Below the pieces are notes generated by a model that did not search any database, was not told the DNA's origin, and saw nothing but the letters and a program-made list of their open reading frames with translations. The position numbers were made by a program, and so were the translations under genes. From Chloracidobacterium sp. (lineage in GTDB: Bacteria; Acidobacteriota; Blastocatellia; Pyrinomonadales; Pyrinomonadaceae), in the NCBI GenBank assembly GCA_016720705.1, contig JADKKB010000007.1, positions 124,001 to 188,000 of the forward strand: DNA of 64,000 nt, written 5' to 3'. Below are positions 1-8,568 of this stretch, piece after piece. The number at the start of each line of letters is the position of its first letter. Position 1 is the first letter of the stretch.

Positions 1-51
1 CAATCGAAAAACAAAATCAAGTGTTTTTAAGCTTGCGGTAACGCCACCAAT

Positions 52-1341
52 TTATGCATAAATACCGCGCATCCGCGTATCGTATGCAACTCGATCGATC
101 GCAAGCATATAGGCTGCAGTGCGAGTATCCACGTCGTGCTTTTCAGCATAGTGGCATAATTCGTTAAAGCTAGCCACCATTTTGTCCTTGAGGCGGGCGT
201 TGACCTCGTCCTCGGACCAGAAATATCCCATACGATCCTGCACCCACTCGAAGTACGAAACCGTTACACCGCCGGCGTTTGCAAGAATGTCCGGAATTAC
301 GAAGATTCCCTTGTCGTGCAATATCTTGTCAGCTTTCGGGGTCGTCGGGCCATTTGCTCCCTCAGCCAGGATCTTACACTTGATGCGGTCAGCATTTTCC
401 GATGTGATCTGGTTTTCGGTGGCACACGGTGCAAGCACGTCGCATTCGAGCTCAAGTAATGCTTTGTTATCGACGAACTCGACATTCGGATAGCCGTCAA
501 GCGTTTTGTGCTCTCTTAAATAGGCGAGAACGGCAGGAATGTCCAAACCGTCCTTATTATAGATACCGCCGCCGACATCAGATATGGCGATCACCTTGTA
601 TCCGTGTTGGTGCATAAGTTCCGCACCGATACCGCCCACATTTCCCGACCCCTGAACAACGACTGTCGTCTCTTCGGGAGTCAGGTTAAATCTCTTGATC
701 GCCTCTGACATAGAAATAAGTATGCCGCGGCCCGTTGCTTCACGTCGGCCGAGCGAGCCGCCGAGAGCAACCGGTTTACCGGTGACAACCCCAGTGACGG
801 TGTGGCGTGCGTGCATTGAGTACGTGTCCATTATCCACGCCATCGTCTGCTCGTTGGTCCCCATATCCGGGGCGGGCACATCCTTGTCGGGGCCAATGAA
901 ATCGATCAATTCCGACGTATATCGACGAGTCAATCGTTCGAGTTCGCCGACCGACATCTGTGACGGGTCGCAAATAATGCCCCCCTTGCCGCCGCCAAAA
1001 GGAACGTTGACGACCGCACATTTCCAGGTCATCCAGGCAGACAATGCCTTGACCTCGTCTAAGCAAACATCGGGAGCGTATCTAATACCGCCCTTTGCCG
1101 GACCGCGTGCAAAGTTGTGCTGAACTCGAAAGCCCTCAAAAACCTGTATATGCCCCGTGTCCATTCGGACAGGTATATAGACCTTGATCTCGCGACTCGG
1201 TACACGCATCAATTGGTACAGATCCTCGTCCAGACCCAAAAGGTTTGCGGCGCGGTCAAAGCGCTCACTCATTGCCTCAAACGGATTCTTTTCGTCACTT
1301 CCCTTAAATCGACGCATTTCGTCAGCCATTGGATTTGCCAT
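52..1341 (-). CDS. gdhA: Glu/Leu/Phe/Val dehydrogenase (glutamate dehydrogenase)
   Basis: Catalyses reversible oxidative deamination of glutamate to 2-oxoglutarate in the cytoplasm, linking ammonia assimilation to the TCA cycle. The 429-residue product has the usual length of hexameric NAD(P)-GDH. The dimerisation domain carries GPAKGGIR (Lys83), TWKCAV (Lys107), PFGGGKGG (catalytic Lys119) and PAPDMGT (Asp159). The Rossmann domain has GSGNVGG at about 231-237. A GTG nine bases upstream is also in frame, but the GGAGA motif at 1351-1355 is spaced 9 nt from the ATG at 1341 and abuts the GTG, so I chose the ATG. It is transcribed toward the left edge and is monocistronic as far as can be seen. 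Cofactor preference cannot be read from sequence alone; a related Leu/Val dehydrogenase is less likely given the length. Confidence 0.95.
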   Translation of the reverse strand: MANPMADEMRRFKGSDEKNPFEAMSERFDRAANLLGLDEDLYQLMRVPSREIKVYIPVRMDTGHIQVFEGFRVQHNFARGPAKGGIRYAPDVCLDEVKALSAWMTWKCAVVNVPFGGGKGGIICDPSQMSVGELERLTRRYTSELIDFIGPDKDVPAPDMGTNEQTMAWIMDTYSMHARHTVTGVVTGKPVALGGSLGRREATGRGILISMSEAIKRFNLTPEETTVVVQGSGNVGGIGAELMHQHGYKVIAISDVGGGIYNKDGLDIPAVLAYLREHKTLDGYPNVEFVDNKALLELECDVLAPCATENQITSENADRIKCKILAEGANGPTTPKADKILHDKGIFVIPDILANAGGVTVSYFEWVQDRMGYFWSEDEVNARLKDKMVASFNELCHYAEKHDVDTRTAAYMLAIDRVAYDTRMRGIYA

Positions 1342-1388
1342 TTTATACACTCTCCAAAAAAATAATATTAACTAACCTAATTTATATA

Positions 1389-2225
1389 CTAATTCATCGA
1401 CCCCGAACGAAAGCCTTCGAGATCGAGCGTAACGTACTTAAAACCAACACTCCGAAACTCACGCCGAACCCGGCCCACCATCTCCGGCGAAAGGATCGAG
1501 TCCAGCTCGGCCGGAGCGATCTCGATCCTCGCGAGTTCGCCGTGCACCCGAACACGAAATTCCTTGAAACCCAAGCGCCGCAAAGCATCCTCGCCGCGCT
1601 CAACCTTGGAAAGTCGGTCGATCGTAACGGGTACGCCGTGGGCAATTCGCGACGAAAGGCACGGACTGGCCGGCTTATCCCAACCGTCAATGCCGTTAGC
1701 AAGGCTAAATGACCTGATATCGTCCTTGGACATACCGACATCCGCCAGAGGGCTCACGACCCGGTTTTCGCCCGCCGCGATACGCCCCGGGCGATGATCC
1801 GAAAGGTCGTCTGCATTGGTGCCGTCAAGCACGAACGCGACCGCCATCTCATCGGCCATCGCACGCAATCTCGTGTATAACTCACTTTTGCAAAAGTAAC
1901 ACCTATTCGAAGGGTTTGCAGCGTAATTTGGATCCAATAATTCGTCGGTATTTGCCTCGATCAGATTCAAACTGTTTTCTGCGGCGATTCGGCGAGCCTC
2001 GGTTCGCTGAAACTCGGAAACGCTTGGTGATATCCCCAAGACGCACACCGCGTCCTTGCCAAGTTCCTGCGTTGCAATGACCGCGAGATAGGAACTGTCC
2101 ACTCCGCCGGAGAACGCTACCAACACCTTTCCCATTTCACGCATCATACTCCGCAGTCCATCCTCTTTAACATCGCGTATCTCGACGTCCGGCGATGCAA
2201 TGGTTGGTTGGGGATATGAACTCAT
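1389..2225 (-). CDS. larE: ATP-dependent sacrificial sulfur transferase, LarE family
   Basis: PP-loop ATPase of the LarE/ExsB group, 278 residues. LarE adds sulfur to the nicotinic-acid-derived pincer ligand of the nickel cofactor of lactate racemase. The PP-loop SGGVDSS is at about 39-45. Three cysteines are visible: CYFC (Cys109 and Cys112) and SPCLSSR (Cys189). In characterised LarE proteins a lone Cys at the third position is sacrificed, while three-Cys forms bind a [4Fe-4S] cluster that can carry the sulfur. This one has the three-Cys pattern. Neither larA, larB nor larC is within the window, so the true acceptor may differ. A TTG 45 nt upstream is possible, but the ATG gives the expected family length; no strong Shine-Dalgarno is seen. 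Confidence 0.85.
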   Translation of the reverse strand: MSSYPQPTIASPDVEIRDVKEDGLRSMMREMGKVLVAFSGGVDSSYLAVIATQELGKDAVCVLGISPSVSEFQRTEARRIAAENSLNLIEANTDELLDPNYAANPSNRCYFCKSELYTRLRAMADEMAVAFVLDGTNADDLSDHRPGRIAAGENRVVSPLADVGMSKDDIRSFSLANGIDGWDKPASPCLSSRIAHGVPVTIDRLSKVERGEDALRRLGFKEFRVRVHGELARIEIAPAELDSILSPEMVGRVRREFRSVGFKYVTLDLEGFRSGSMN

Positions 2226-2387
2226 TTTATAGTGATTTGGCTGGGTAGGCCTGTTGTGACCCGTAAACAAAATGGTAGCCTACCAATATGAATGAAGCAA
2301 ATGTTTGAAACCACATTGTAACTTCTTAAACGCTAAATAAATATGGACTCGAAATGGCTCGAGTGATAATATTCGGAACAATACTTA

Positions 2388-3824
2388 ATGCTTACTTGTA
2401 GTTCCCGTTTTACCGGTTTCATCGCCCTCAAGATCGGCATCGCCATTTTAGCGGTCATTGTGATCGTGTCGAACGCAGTGCCTCCAGCAAATGCTCAGGA
2501 AATAGATGACCCCGCCGAAGACGCGGTCGCTATTTTTAACCAAGCTCAGGAACTTCACGAGCAAGGAAAGATCGCCGATGCGATCGAACTTTATAAGAAA
2601 GCTATAAAGGTTTTTCCGGAATTTCCGGAGGCTGAATATCAATGCGGCACGGCACAACTGAGCCTTGGCCGCACCGCCGAAGCAGAAAAGGCATTCAGGC
2701 GGGCGATCGAACTGCGGCCCGATTGGACGTTGCCTATGACGAACCTTGGGACACTCTTGCTTACCAAAGGCGATCTCGCGGAAGCCGAAAACGTTCTGTC
2801 CAAGTCGATCGAACTCGACGACCAGAGTTTCCCTGCCCTCGCGGCAATGGCTGAATTGAAGTTACGCACAAAGGCCTCGGCGGCGGTCCTTTCGGAGCTT
2901 TTAACAAAAATAAGTGCTCTTACCGGAAAGGCGAAGCCCACTGCATCGCTCTGGACTGCCCGCGCGGCGCTCGAGAATGCCCTTGGCCGAACGCAGAATG
3001 CAAAGGCCAGCCTGAGCAATGCTCTCGCTATTGACCCGAGTAACCGCTTTGCTCTTTCAGAATTGACTGAGATCGCTCTTGCCGAGGGTGACACTCTAAA
3101 AGCGTCGGAAACGGTCGCTTTGCTGGAGAAGATAGCTCCCGTAACCGTTGAAACAAGGCTTTTACGAGCGAGGGTGTACGCGGCAAACGGCAATAATAAC
3201 GACGCACTCAAGACCCTTGAGACGCTACCAGCTCCGCTTTCGGCAGAAGCAGCCGCATTTCGCACACGCCTGCTCGCCGCGACATCCGATAACGCCGGCG
3301 AACTGGAAAAGCAATTGTCCGCGACTCCGGGTGACGCTGCGATTCTAGGCCGACTGTGCTCGCTCTACCGTGTCGATGCTCCGGCGAAGGCCCTCGATTA
3401 TTGCCGCCGGGCATCTGAGGCCGAGCCCAATAATATCAATCACGTCGTCGGCTTGGGCGCCGCATTGGTGCAGGCAAAAATGTATGAGCCGGCGATCGGG
3501 CTTTTTCGCAAGCTCCTGACGATCGCCCCCGACAATTCAACAGTGCACGCAAATTTAGGCACAGCTCTATTTCAGTTAAAGCGTTACGCGGAAGCAAAAC
3601 AGGAATATGGATGGTTGGTCTCAAAACAGCCTGACCTGCCGATTGCATACTTTTTCCTTGCTATATGTCACGATCAGCTTGCGGAGTATCTTGACGCTAT
3701 GGCAAATTACCAGCAATTCCTTCGAATAGCCGATCCTTCGAAGAGTCAACTCGAGATCGACAAGGTCCAGTTGCGAATACCGATACTCCAAAGGCAGATA
3801 AACGAAAAGAAGGGAAAGAAATGA
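2388..3824 (+). CDS. Exported TPR-repeat protein
   Basis: A 478-residue protein with a long N-terminal hydrophobic segment (about 13-36) ending in PANAQ, which reads as a Sec signal peptide or anchor. The rest is helical tetratricopeptide repeats. Clear units start near AIFNQAQELHEQGKIADAIE, then AEYQCGTAQLSLGRTAEAEK, and near the C-terminus VHANLGTALFQLKRYAEAK. TPR arrays scaffold protein-protein contacts; no catalytic domain is visible. It heads a three-gene operon: the next gene overlaps it by 4 bp (ATGA) and the third follows after 4 bp. An imperfect operator-like dyad (ACTCGA-N6-TCGAGT) lies about 35 nt upstream. Probably periplasmic; the role is unknown. Confidence 0.85.
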   Translation: MLTCSSRFTGFIALKIGIAILAVIVIVSNAVPPANAQEIDDPAEDAVAIFNQAQELHEQGKIADAIELYKKAIKVFPEFPEAEYQCGTAQLSLGRTAEAEKAFRRAIELRPDWTLPMTNLGTLLLTKGDLAEAENVLSKSIELDDQSFPALAAMAELKLRTKASAAVLSELLTKISALTGKAKPTASLWTARAALENALGRTQNAKASLSNALAIDPSNRFALSELTEIALAEGDTLKASETVALLEKIAPVTVETRLLRARVYAANGNNNDALKTLETLPAPLSAEAAAFRTRLLAATSDNAGELEKQLSATPGDAAILGRLCSLYRVDAPAKALDYCRRASEAEPNNINHVVGLGAALVQAKMYEPAIGLFRKLLTIAPDNSTVHANLGTALFQLKRYAEAKQEYGWLVSKQPDLPIAYFFLAICHDQLAEYLDAMANYQQFLRIADPSKSQLEIDKVQLRIPILQRQINEKKGKK

Positions 3825-4396
3825 AGCTTTTGCGGAACAACATCATCGGTCGAAAACAACCTTGGCATTCCTTCGGCAGGATTGTCGGCGTGGCTTTTGT
3901 TGCGGTTGTCGTTTTTACGGTTTCATCGCCCTTTGTCAAAGCACAGAGTGATCCCGACGAATCTGCGCCACCGCCCGTTCGTGCCGTCTCACGTGACGAA
4001 GGCATTGCCCTAAAGCGGGAAACGGACGTAAAGTCGAGAACGCTCGTAGCTTTGGATCTAATGAATGCGCGTATCAGTGCAGCGGAGAAAGCCGCCGCTC
4101 TCCAAGAATTCGAACAAATGTACACTGAGCTTGGCGGCTTTTTGGGCGTTATCGACAATACGATCGAGTTTCTCTCGAACAGTGACAGTAACAACAGCAA
4201 GGTTCTCGGCAATTTCAAGCGTTTTGAGATCGGATTGCGAGGATTTGTACCGCGCATCGAATTGATTCGCCGCGAGTTGCCGCTCAGATACGAACCTTTT
4301 GTAAAATCAACTATCAAATATATCCGCGACGCGCGTTCGCGAGCCCTCGAACCGCTCTTCGGCGACAAAGTCGTTAGAGAACCTCGAATTAATTAG
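3821..4396 (+). CDS. Exported helical protein of unknown function
   Basis: 191 residues, not recognised as a known family. The N-terminus has a basic stretch followed by a hydrophobic segment (about 22-41, VGVAFVAVVVFTVSSPFV) ending before KAQS, consistent with a Sec signal. The mature part is predicted by eye to be all-helical and charged, with a central ELGGFLGVIDNTIEFLS segment and a basic C-terminal helix. The start overlaps the stop of the TPR gene (ATGA), so translation is probably coupled. The next gene follows at 4 bp and encodes a protein of nearly the same size and layout, which suggests paralogues or partners. The likely role is as a periplasmic partner of the TPR protein, inferred from context only. 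Confidence 0.75.
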   Translation: MKLLRNNIIGRKQPWHSFGRIVGVAFVAVVVFTVSSPFVKAQSDPDESAPPPVRAVSRDEGIALKRETDVKSRTLVALDLMNARISAAEKAAALQEFEQMYTELGGFLGVIDNTIEFLSNSDSNNSKVLGNFKRFEIGLRGFVPRIELIRRELPLRYEPFVKSTIKYIRDARSRALEPLFGDKVVREPRIN

Positions 4397-4400
4397 CTTT

Positions 4401-4982
4401 ATGCCGTTTTTAGTAGCTATCTTTACCGCCGCAGTCTTTCTCCTGTCATTCGCACCGGCAACGGCTGATGCTCAGCGCCGCGATTACCTGACCGACGAGG
4501 AGATCGAGATGGTCCGTGATGCCCAACAGATGGATGAACGCATCAGCGTACTCGTCCACGCAGTTGACCGTCGAATGGCCGTGATCGGGATCGCAACTGC
4601 CCCGGCCGGAAAGGTGGTGAAGGAAAAAGATACGTGGGGTCCGACGCCGTCAGGCTCACGCATCGAACTGCTCAGCGATATTAAACGGATCATCCAAAAG
4701 GCAATCGATGACATCGACAATCTAGCTGCCCGGCCGGATTCGGGGTTCATTGATCAAGACGAAAGTAAAAAGCCACAGGATCCGAAAGCAATATTTTCTA
4801 AGGCGGTTCGAACCTTGGGATCTGCCGCCGACCGATATCGACCGCTATTCAATAACGAACTTTCAAAAACGGAAGTTACGACTGAACGCGGTTTGTTGCT
4901 CGACATTATCGAAAGCTGTGACCAGATCATCGAGGCCGCTTCGAAAATACCGGCCGAGGTCAAAAAGGGTAAGAACGAGTAA
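4401..4982 (+). CDS. Exported helical protein of unknown function
   Basis: 193 residues. A textbook signal peptide (hydrophobic 2-20, then ATADAQ just before RRDYL) precedes a charged helical domain. It is the last gene of the TPR operon, 4 bp after the preceding stop. Its layout matches its neighbour: a short N-terminal helix with repeated Asp/Glu-Arg pairs, a middle helix (SRIELLSDIKRIIQKAIDDI) and a C-terminal helical hairpin. No enzyme motif, Cys pair or lipobox is present. The two small proteins may pair with each other and with the TPR scaffold, but I do not recognise the family. Confidence 0.75.
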   Translation: MPFLVAIFTAAVFLLSFAPATADAQRRDYLTDEEIEMVRDAQQMDERISVLVHAVDRRMAVIGIATAPAGKVVKEKDTWGPTPSGSRIELLSDIKRIIQKAIDDIDNLAARPDSGFIDQDESKKPQDPKAIFSKAVRTLGSAADRYRPLFNNELSKTEVTTERGLLLDIIESCDQIIEAASKIPAEVKKGKNE

Positions 4983-5261
4983 CTGATCTGCTCCGAAAAT
5001 TGGGAAGTAAGCGGGCCGCGATGCCGTTTCAGACGAGTTCGGCTCATCAACCCCTCAAAGAGCCGGCCTCGAACTCACACAGAATCGCGACCTCACCTAC
5101 TTAATGTCATTTTTTCGAAAAACATTACATTTCTGAACGGTCTTTTTTACACAAGTTTAGATGTTGCTGCCTCAACGAACCGAACGGCGAGTGGCCATTG
5201 CCACCAAACTATACCCGGATGACTTGTAGCGCGCCGCAAATGTACCTTACACTCACCATAT

Positions 5262-6377
5262 ATGACAGCAGAAGCTTTGAAAAAGACACCATTGAATGAT
5301 GTTCACCGCACGCTGGGCGGACGGATGGTTGATTTTGGCGGTTGGGATATGCCCGTCCAATACACTGCCGGCGTTATCGAAGAGCATATGGCGACCCGAA
5401 CACACTCGGGACTTTTCGACGTGTCGCATATGGGCGAGATCTGGGTCGAAGGGCCGGACGCGATCAGCTTCGTCAACGGATTGACCACAAACGACGTTTT
5501 GAATCTGGTTGACGGACAAGCTCACTATTCGGCAATGACCAACGACGAGGGCGGCATTGTCGATGATCTGCTGGTATATCGATTCAGTCAGGAGAAACTT
5601 TTGCTGGTGGTAAATGCCGGCACGACCGAAAAGGACTGGGCCTGGATCACCTCGCATAAAAAAGATGAGCGGGTCGAACTGTTAAATGCCAGTGCGGAAT
5701 ATTGTCAGATCGCGGTTCAGGGGCCGGACGCGACGGCCATCGTGCAGAAACTGACGGAGACCGACCTTTCCGCGATCAAGTATTATCATTTCACCACGGG
5801 CCGCGTTGATGGCGTCGATTCGATCATTTCGCGTACGGGTTACACCGGAGAGGACGGTTTTGAGGTGTACGCGGCAGCGGACGCGGCCATTCAACTCTGG
5901 AACAAGATACTCGAAACCGGAAAATACGGAACCGACGGCGGAATCATTCCCTGCGGCCTGGCGGCGCGCAACACGCTGCGACTGGAGTCGGCAATGTCGC
6001 TCTACGGCCACGAACTCGGCGACGACATCTCGCCGCTTGAGGCCGGACTCGGTTGGATCACCAAATTTCAGAAAGGCCCATTTACAGGCTCAGAGATACT
6101 TGCTAAACAGAAGGAAGTCGGAGTTACCCGCAAGATCGCAGGCTTTGAAATGACCGAACCGGGCATCGCACGCGATGGCTGCGACATTTATCTGGATGGC
6201 GAAAAGATAGGCGTTGTCACATCGGGAAGTCCTGCCCCGTTCCTGAAAAAGAACATCGGACTTGCATTTTTGCCTCCGCAATTTGCAATTGTCGGTCAAG
6301 AAATTAAAATCGATGTTAGAGGTCGCCAGATCGCGGCGAAAGTGGTTTCGACGCCATTTTACAAGCGGTCAAACTAG
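5262..6377 (+). CDS. gcvT: Glycine cleavage system T protein (aminomethyltransferase)
   Basis: Transfers the methylene group from the aminomethyl-lipoyl arm of GcvH to tetrahydrofolate, releasing ammonia and giving 5,10-methylene-THF. The 371-residue length is typical. Family motifs run in order: MVDFGGWDMPVQY, SGLFDVSHMGEI, NDEGGIVDDLLVYR, SRTGYTGEDGFEVY, PCGLAARNTLRLE and, at the C-terminus, SGSPAPFLKKNIGLAFL. Folate-pocket residues fall in the SHMG and GYTGEDG regions. It is followed 43 bp later by gcvH, with an intrinsic terminator beyond. The 279 bp upstream contain no recognisable glycine riboswitch core, so regulation is not visible. Confidence 0.96.
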   Translation: MTAEALKKTPLNDVHRTLGGRMVDFGGWDMPVQYTAGVIEEHMATRTHSGLFDVSHMGEIWVEGPDAISFVNGLTTNDVLNLVDGQAHYSAMTNDEGGIVDDLLVYRFSQEKLLLVVNAGTTEKDWAWITSHKKDERVELLNASAEYCQIAVQGPDATAIVQKLTETDLSAIKYYHFTTGRVDGVDSIISRTGYTGEDGFEVYAAADAAIQLWNKILETGKYGTDGGIIPCGLAARNTLRLESAMSLYGHELGDDISPLEAGLGWITKFQKGPFTGSEILAKQKEVGVTRKIAGFEMTEPGIARDGCDIYLDGEKIGVVTSGSPAPFLKKNIGLAFLPPQFAIVGQEIKIDVRGRQIAAKVVSTPFYKRSN

Positions 6378-6420
6378 TTCAAGTTTTCGAACAATTTTAA
6401 TGAGGTCAGTTTCATAACTT

Positions 6421-6810
6421 ATGTCAAACATTCCTGAGAATCTACGCTACAGCAAAGACCACGAATACGTGAATGTCACCGGTGACGTCGCAACGCTCGG
6501 TATCACCGATTACGCACAGCATAATTTGGGTGATGTCGTGTATGTCGATATGCCGCGTGTCGGCGACAAATTTGGGGCTCACGAGTCATTCGGGTCGGTC
6601 GAGTCTGTAAAGGCCGTTTCCGAGATCTTTACACCTGTGGCAGGTGAGGTCGTCGAGGTCAATGACGGTCTCAACGACACCCCGGAAGCGGTCAACAATG
6701 ATCCGTACGGCGCAGGTTGGATGGTAAAGGTCAAAATGGACAATCCGGGCGAGGCCGACGCTTTGCTGTCCGGCGAAGAGTACGAGGAATACCTCAGCAC
6801 GGTCGGCTAG
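6421..6810 (+). CDS. gcvH: Glycine cleavage system H protein (lipoyl carrier)
   Basis: Lipoyl-bearing shuttle of the glycine cleavage complex, carrying the aminomethyl intermediate from GcvP to GcvT. The 129-residue product is full length. The lipoylated lysine is Lys64 in the motif ESVKAVSE, and the flanking hybrid-motif segments (LGDVVYVDMPRVGD and PVAGEVVEVND) are intact. It follows gcvT with no terminator between, so the two are probably one transcript. A strong rho-independent terminator lies about 70 bp downstream, so gcvPA, 1.7 kb further on, is a separate unit. Confidence 0.97.
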   Translation: MSNIPENLRYSKDHEYVNVTGDVATLGITDYAQHNLGDVVYVDMPRVGDKFGAHESFGSVESVKAVSEIFTPVAGEVVEVNDGLNDTPEAVNNDPYGAGWMVKVKMDNPGEADALLSGEEYEEYLSTVG

Positions 6811-6881
6811 TAACTATCAGTTTAATGACGATTTGATCTAATGTGCGGCGTCTGCCGTTAGATGTGGTCGGGTTTTGGAAG

Positions 6882-6909
6882 GGTCCGGGGATTTTCTCCG
6901 GACCTTTTT
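6882..6909 (+). terminator. Intrinsic terminator after gcvH
   Basis: GGTCCGG (6882-6888) pairs with CCGGACC (6898-6904) around a nine-base loop and is followed directly by TTTTT. It ends the gcvT-gcvH transcript. Confidence 0.85.
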
Positions 6910-7067
6910 GCGTTTATGCTACAAAAGATAGTTTTGGTGACGCTAGATATTAGTTAAGCGGTGATATCTCGCATATAATAATGTTGTCAAACTCCGGCGC
7001 ATTTTGTTGAATTGTGGTTCCAGTAGATCTGGATTAACAGGTTCTATTTCGACATTCGGGAGGCAAT

Positions 7068-8390
7068 ATGAAATCAGTTGCGACGCTATTTTTCGCTTTA
7101 GTTGTGATTTTGGGCAATTCCCTCGCCACTCCGGCCCAAAACTACAAGATCAAACAGACAACCTCGCTAAACGGACAGAACATCACGTCCACCATTTACG
7201 TCAAGGGTTCGCGTAAGCGATCCGAGAGCAGTGGAATTATGGGAATGACGGCCGATGTCGCGACAATCGAGCAGTGTGATCTGAAACGCACTGTTCAGTT
7301 AAACGACAAACGGAAGATGTATTTTATTGAACCGTTTGCCACCGACGAAACTGCGGCAACGCCTCCGGTCAAGCCCGTTAGAACGCAACCCGGAAATGTG
7401 ACCAAGGGCGGCACGGTCACTATAACCACCTCGATCAACGACACCGGCGAGCGAAAGCAGATGTTCGGCCTGACAGCCCGTCATATCAAAACGACTATGA
7501 CGTCCCGATCTTCGCCTGACGCCTGCTCAAAAAGCGATATGAACATCGAGACCGACGGTTGGTATGTCGACCTTCCGTTATTTTCCTGTCCGGTATCAGT
7601 TCCGCGAAATCCGATGGGTGCGACTAGCCAACCGAAACAGGGTTGCCAAGACCGTATGATCATCAAAACCTCGGGCGGTGGCAAACTGGGCTTTGCTCTT
7701 CAGCTAACGACTACGATGAAAAGCGGTGACGGCGACGGAATGGCTTTCTCGCAGTCCCTCGAAACCGTTGAATTTACCAGATCGGTGCTTGCCGATGCAC
7801 TATTCGATCTGCCGGCAAACTATACTCCGGCCAATTCTGCTCAGGACCTATATAGCCGTCCTGACTATTCATCGATCATGCGCGGCCAGGACAACCCTCA
7901 GCGTCAGACATCGCGCACCGAGAGTACAGTTCGATCGCAGTCCCCGCCGCTGTCGCAGGTAAAACGACCGGGGACGATCCGGATCGGTGTGCTTGCTCCG
8001 ACGAACAGATCCCAGGAGAATTTCTCTTCGGACCAAATGCAGTCATTTTTGGTCGGGAAACTAACGTCCGGTAATACCGAGGGATTTGCTGTAAGTAGCG
8101 AGGCCCAAGCCCGTGAGGCGGGATGTGATTATATTCTGTCCAGTGATTTCTCAAAGTTGAAACAATCGACGGCGAGCAAGATCGGAGGTATCTTCGGCAA
8201 GGTCACAAACACTGACACATCATCCGCTCAGAAAATTGAAGCTCAGGTCGATTTTAAGTTGGTCTCGCTTAAAACCGGCCAAACAATGCTCCAAAACAAG
8301 GCTGCGGGCAAAACTGAAAGCAGTGTGGACGGAGCGGTCGAAGGAGTTCTGGCGACCGAAGCGATTTCCGTTCTCGCCGTCGCCAGGTAA
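7068..8390 (+). CDS. Secreted two-domain protein (DUF4412/LolA-like plus CsgG-like region)
   Basis: 440 residues starting with a signal peptide (MKSVATLFFALVVILGNSLA, cleavage near ATPAQ). A GGGAGG Shine-Dalgarno sits just upstream and decides the start. The N-terminal half resembles DUF4412/LolA-fold lipoprotein-carrier-like domains: an early IYVKGSRKRSES stretch and a later NDKRKMYFIEPFA stretch, the pattern where a strand binds 'xKGxRxR' and ends in 'kkxYxxxp'. A Pro/Ser/Arg-rich linker near 280-305 leads to a C-terminal region (IRIGVLAPTNRSQENF, then CDYILSSDFSKLK) similar in layout to CsgG/DUF-type periplasmic alpha-beta domains. It lies between two terminators inside the gcv region, so it is its own unit. 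The domain assignments are by eye and tentative. Confidence 0.75.
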   Translation: MKSVATLFFALVVILGNSLATPAQNYKIKQTTSLNGQNITSTIYVKGSRKRSESSGIMGMTADVATIEQCDLKRTVQLNDKRKMYFIEPFATDETAATPPVKPVRTQPGNVTKGGTVTITTSINDTGERKQMFGLTARHIKTTMTSRSSPDACSKSDMNIETDGWYVDLPLFSCPVSVPRNPMGATSQPKQGCQDRMIIKTSGGGKLGFALQLTTTMKSGDGDGMAFSQSLETVEFTRSVLADALFDLPANYTPANSAQDLYSRPDYSSIMRGQDNPQRQTSRTESTVRSQSPPLSQVKRPGTIRIGVLAPTNRSQENFSSDQMQSFLVGKLTSGNTEGFAVSSEAQAREAGCDYILSSDFSKLKQSTASKIGGIFGKVTNTDTSSAQKIEAQVDFKLVSLKTGQTMLQNKAAGKTESSVDGAVEGVLATEAISVLAVAR

Positions 8391-8413
8391 CGTTTGCGGT
8401 GACGAGAAGTCTT

Positions 8414-8458
8414 GAGGGCGTGGAAGAGTAATTATTGCATTTTCACGCCCTCTTATTT
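8414..8458 (+). terminator. Intrinsic terminator after the 7068-8390 gene
   Basis: GAGGGCGTG (8414-8422) pairs with CACGCCCTC (8444-8452) and is followed by TTATTTAT. The loop is about 21 nt, so it is a weaker terminator than the one after gcvH. Confidence 0.7.
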
Positions 8459-8568
8459 ATGCATAAGCTCAATTTCTTTAATCGCTTTTCTTTTTCAGAT
8501 AATAAGTTTGATATCATCGTGTTTTCGCAGTACTTTTGTATTTACGGCACTTAATTAACCATATTCCA

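Noticed and set aside
4983..5261. Possible glycine riboswitch upstream of gcvT
   Set aside because: None of the conserved glycine-aptamer core blocks are present; only a small GTGGC/GCCAC hairpin is seen.
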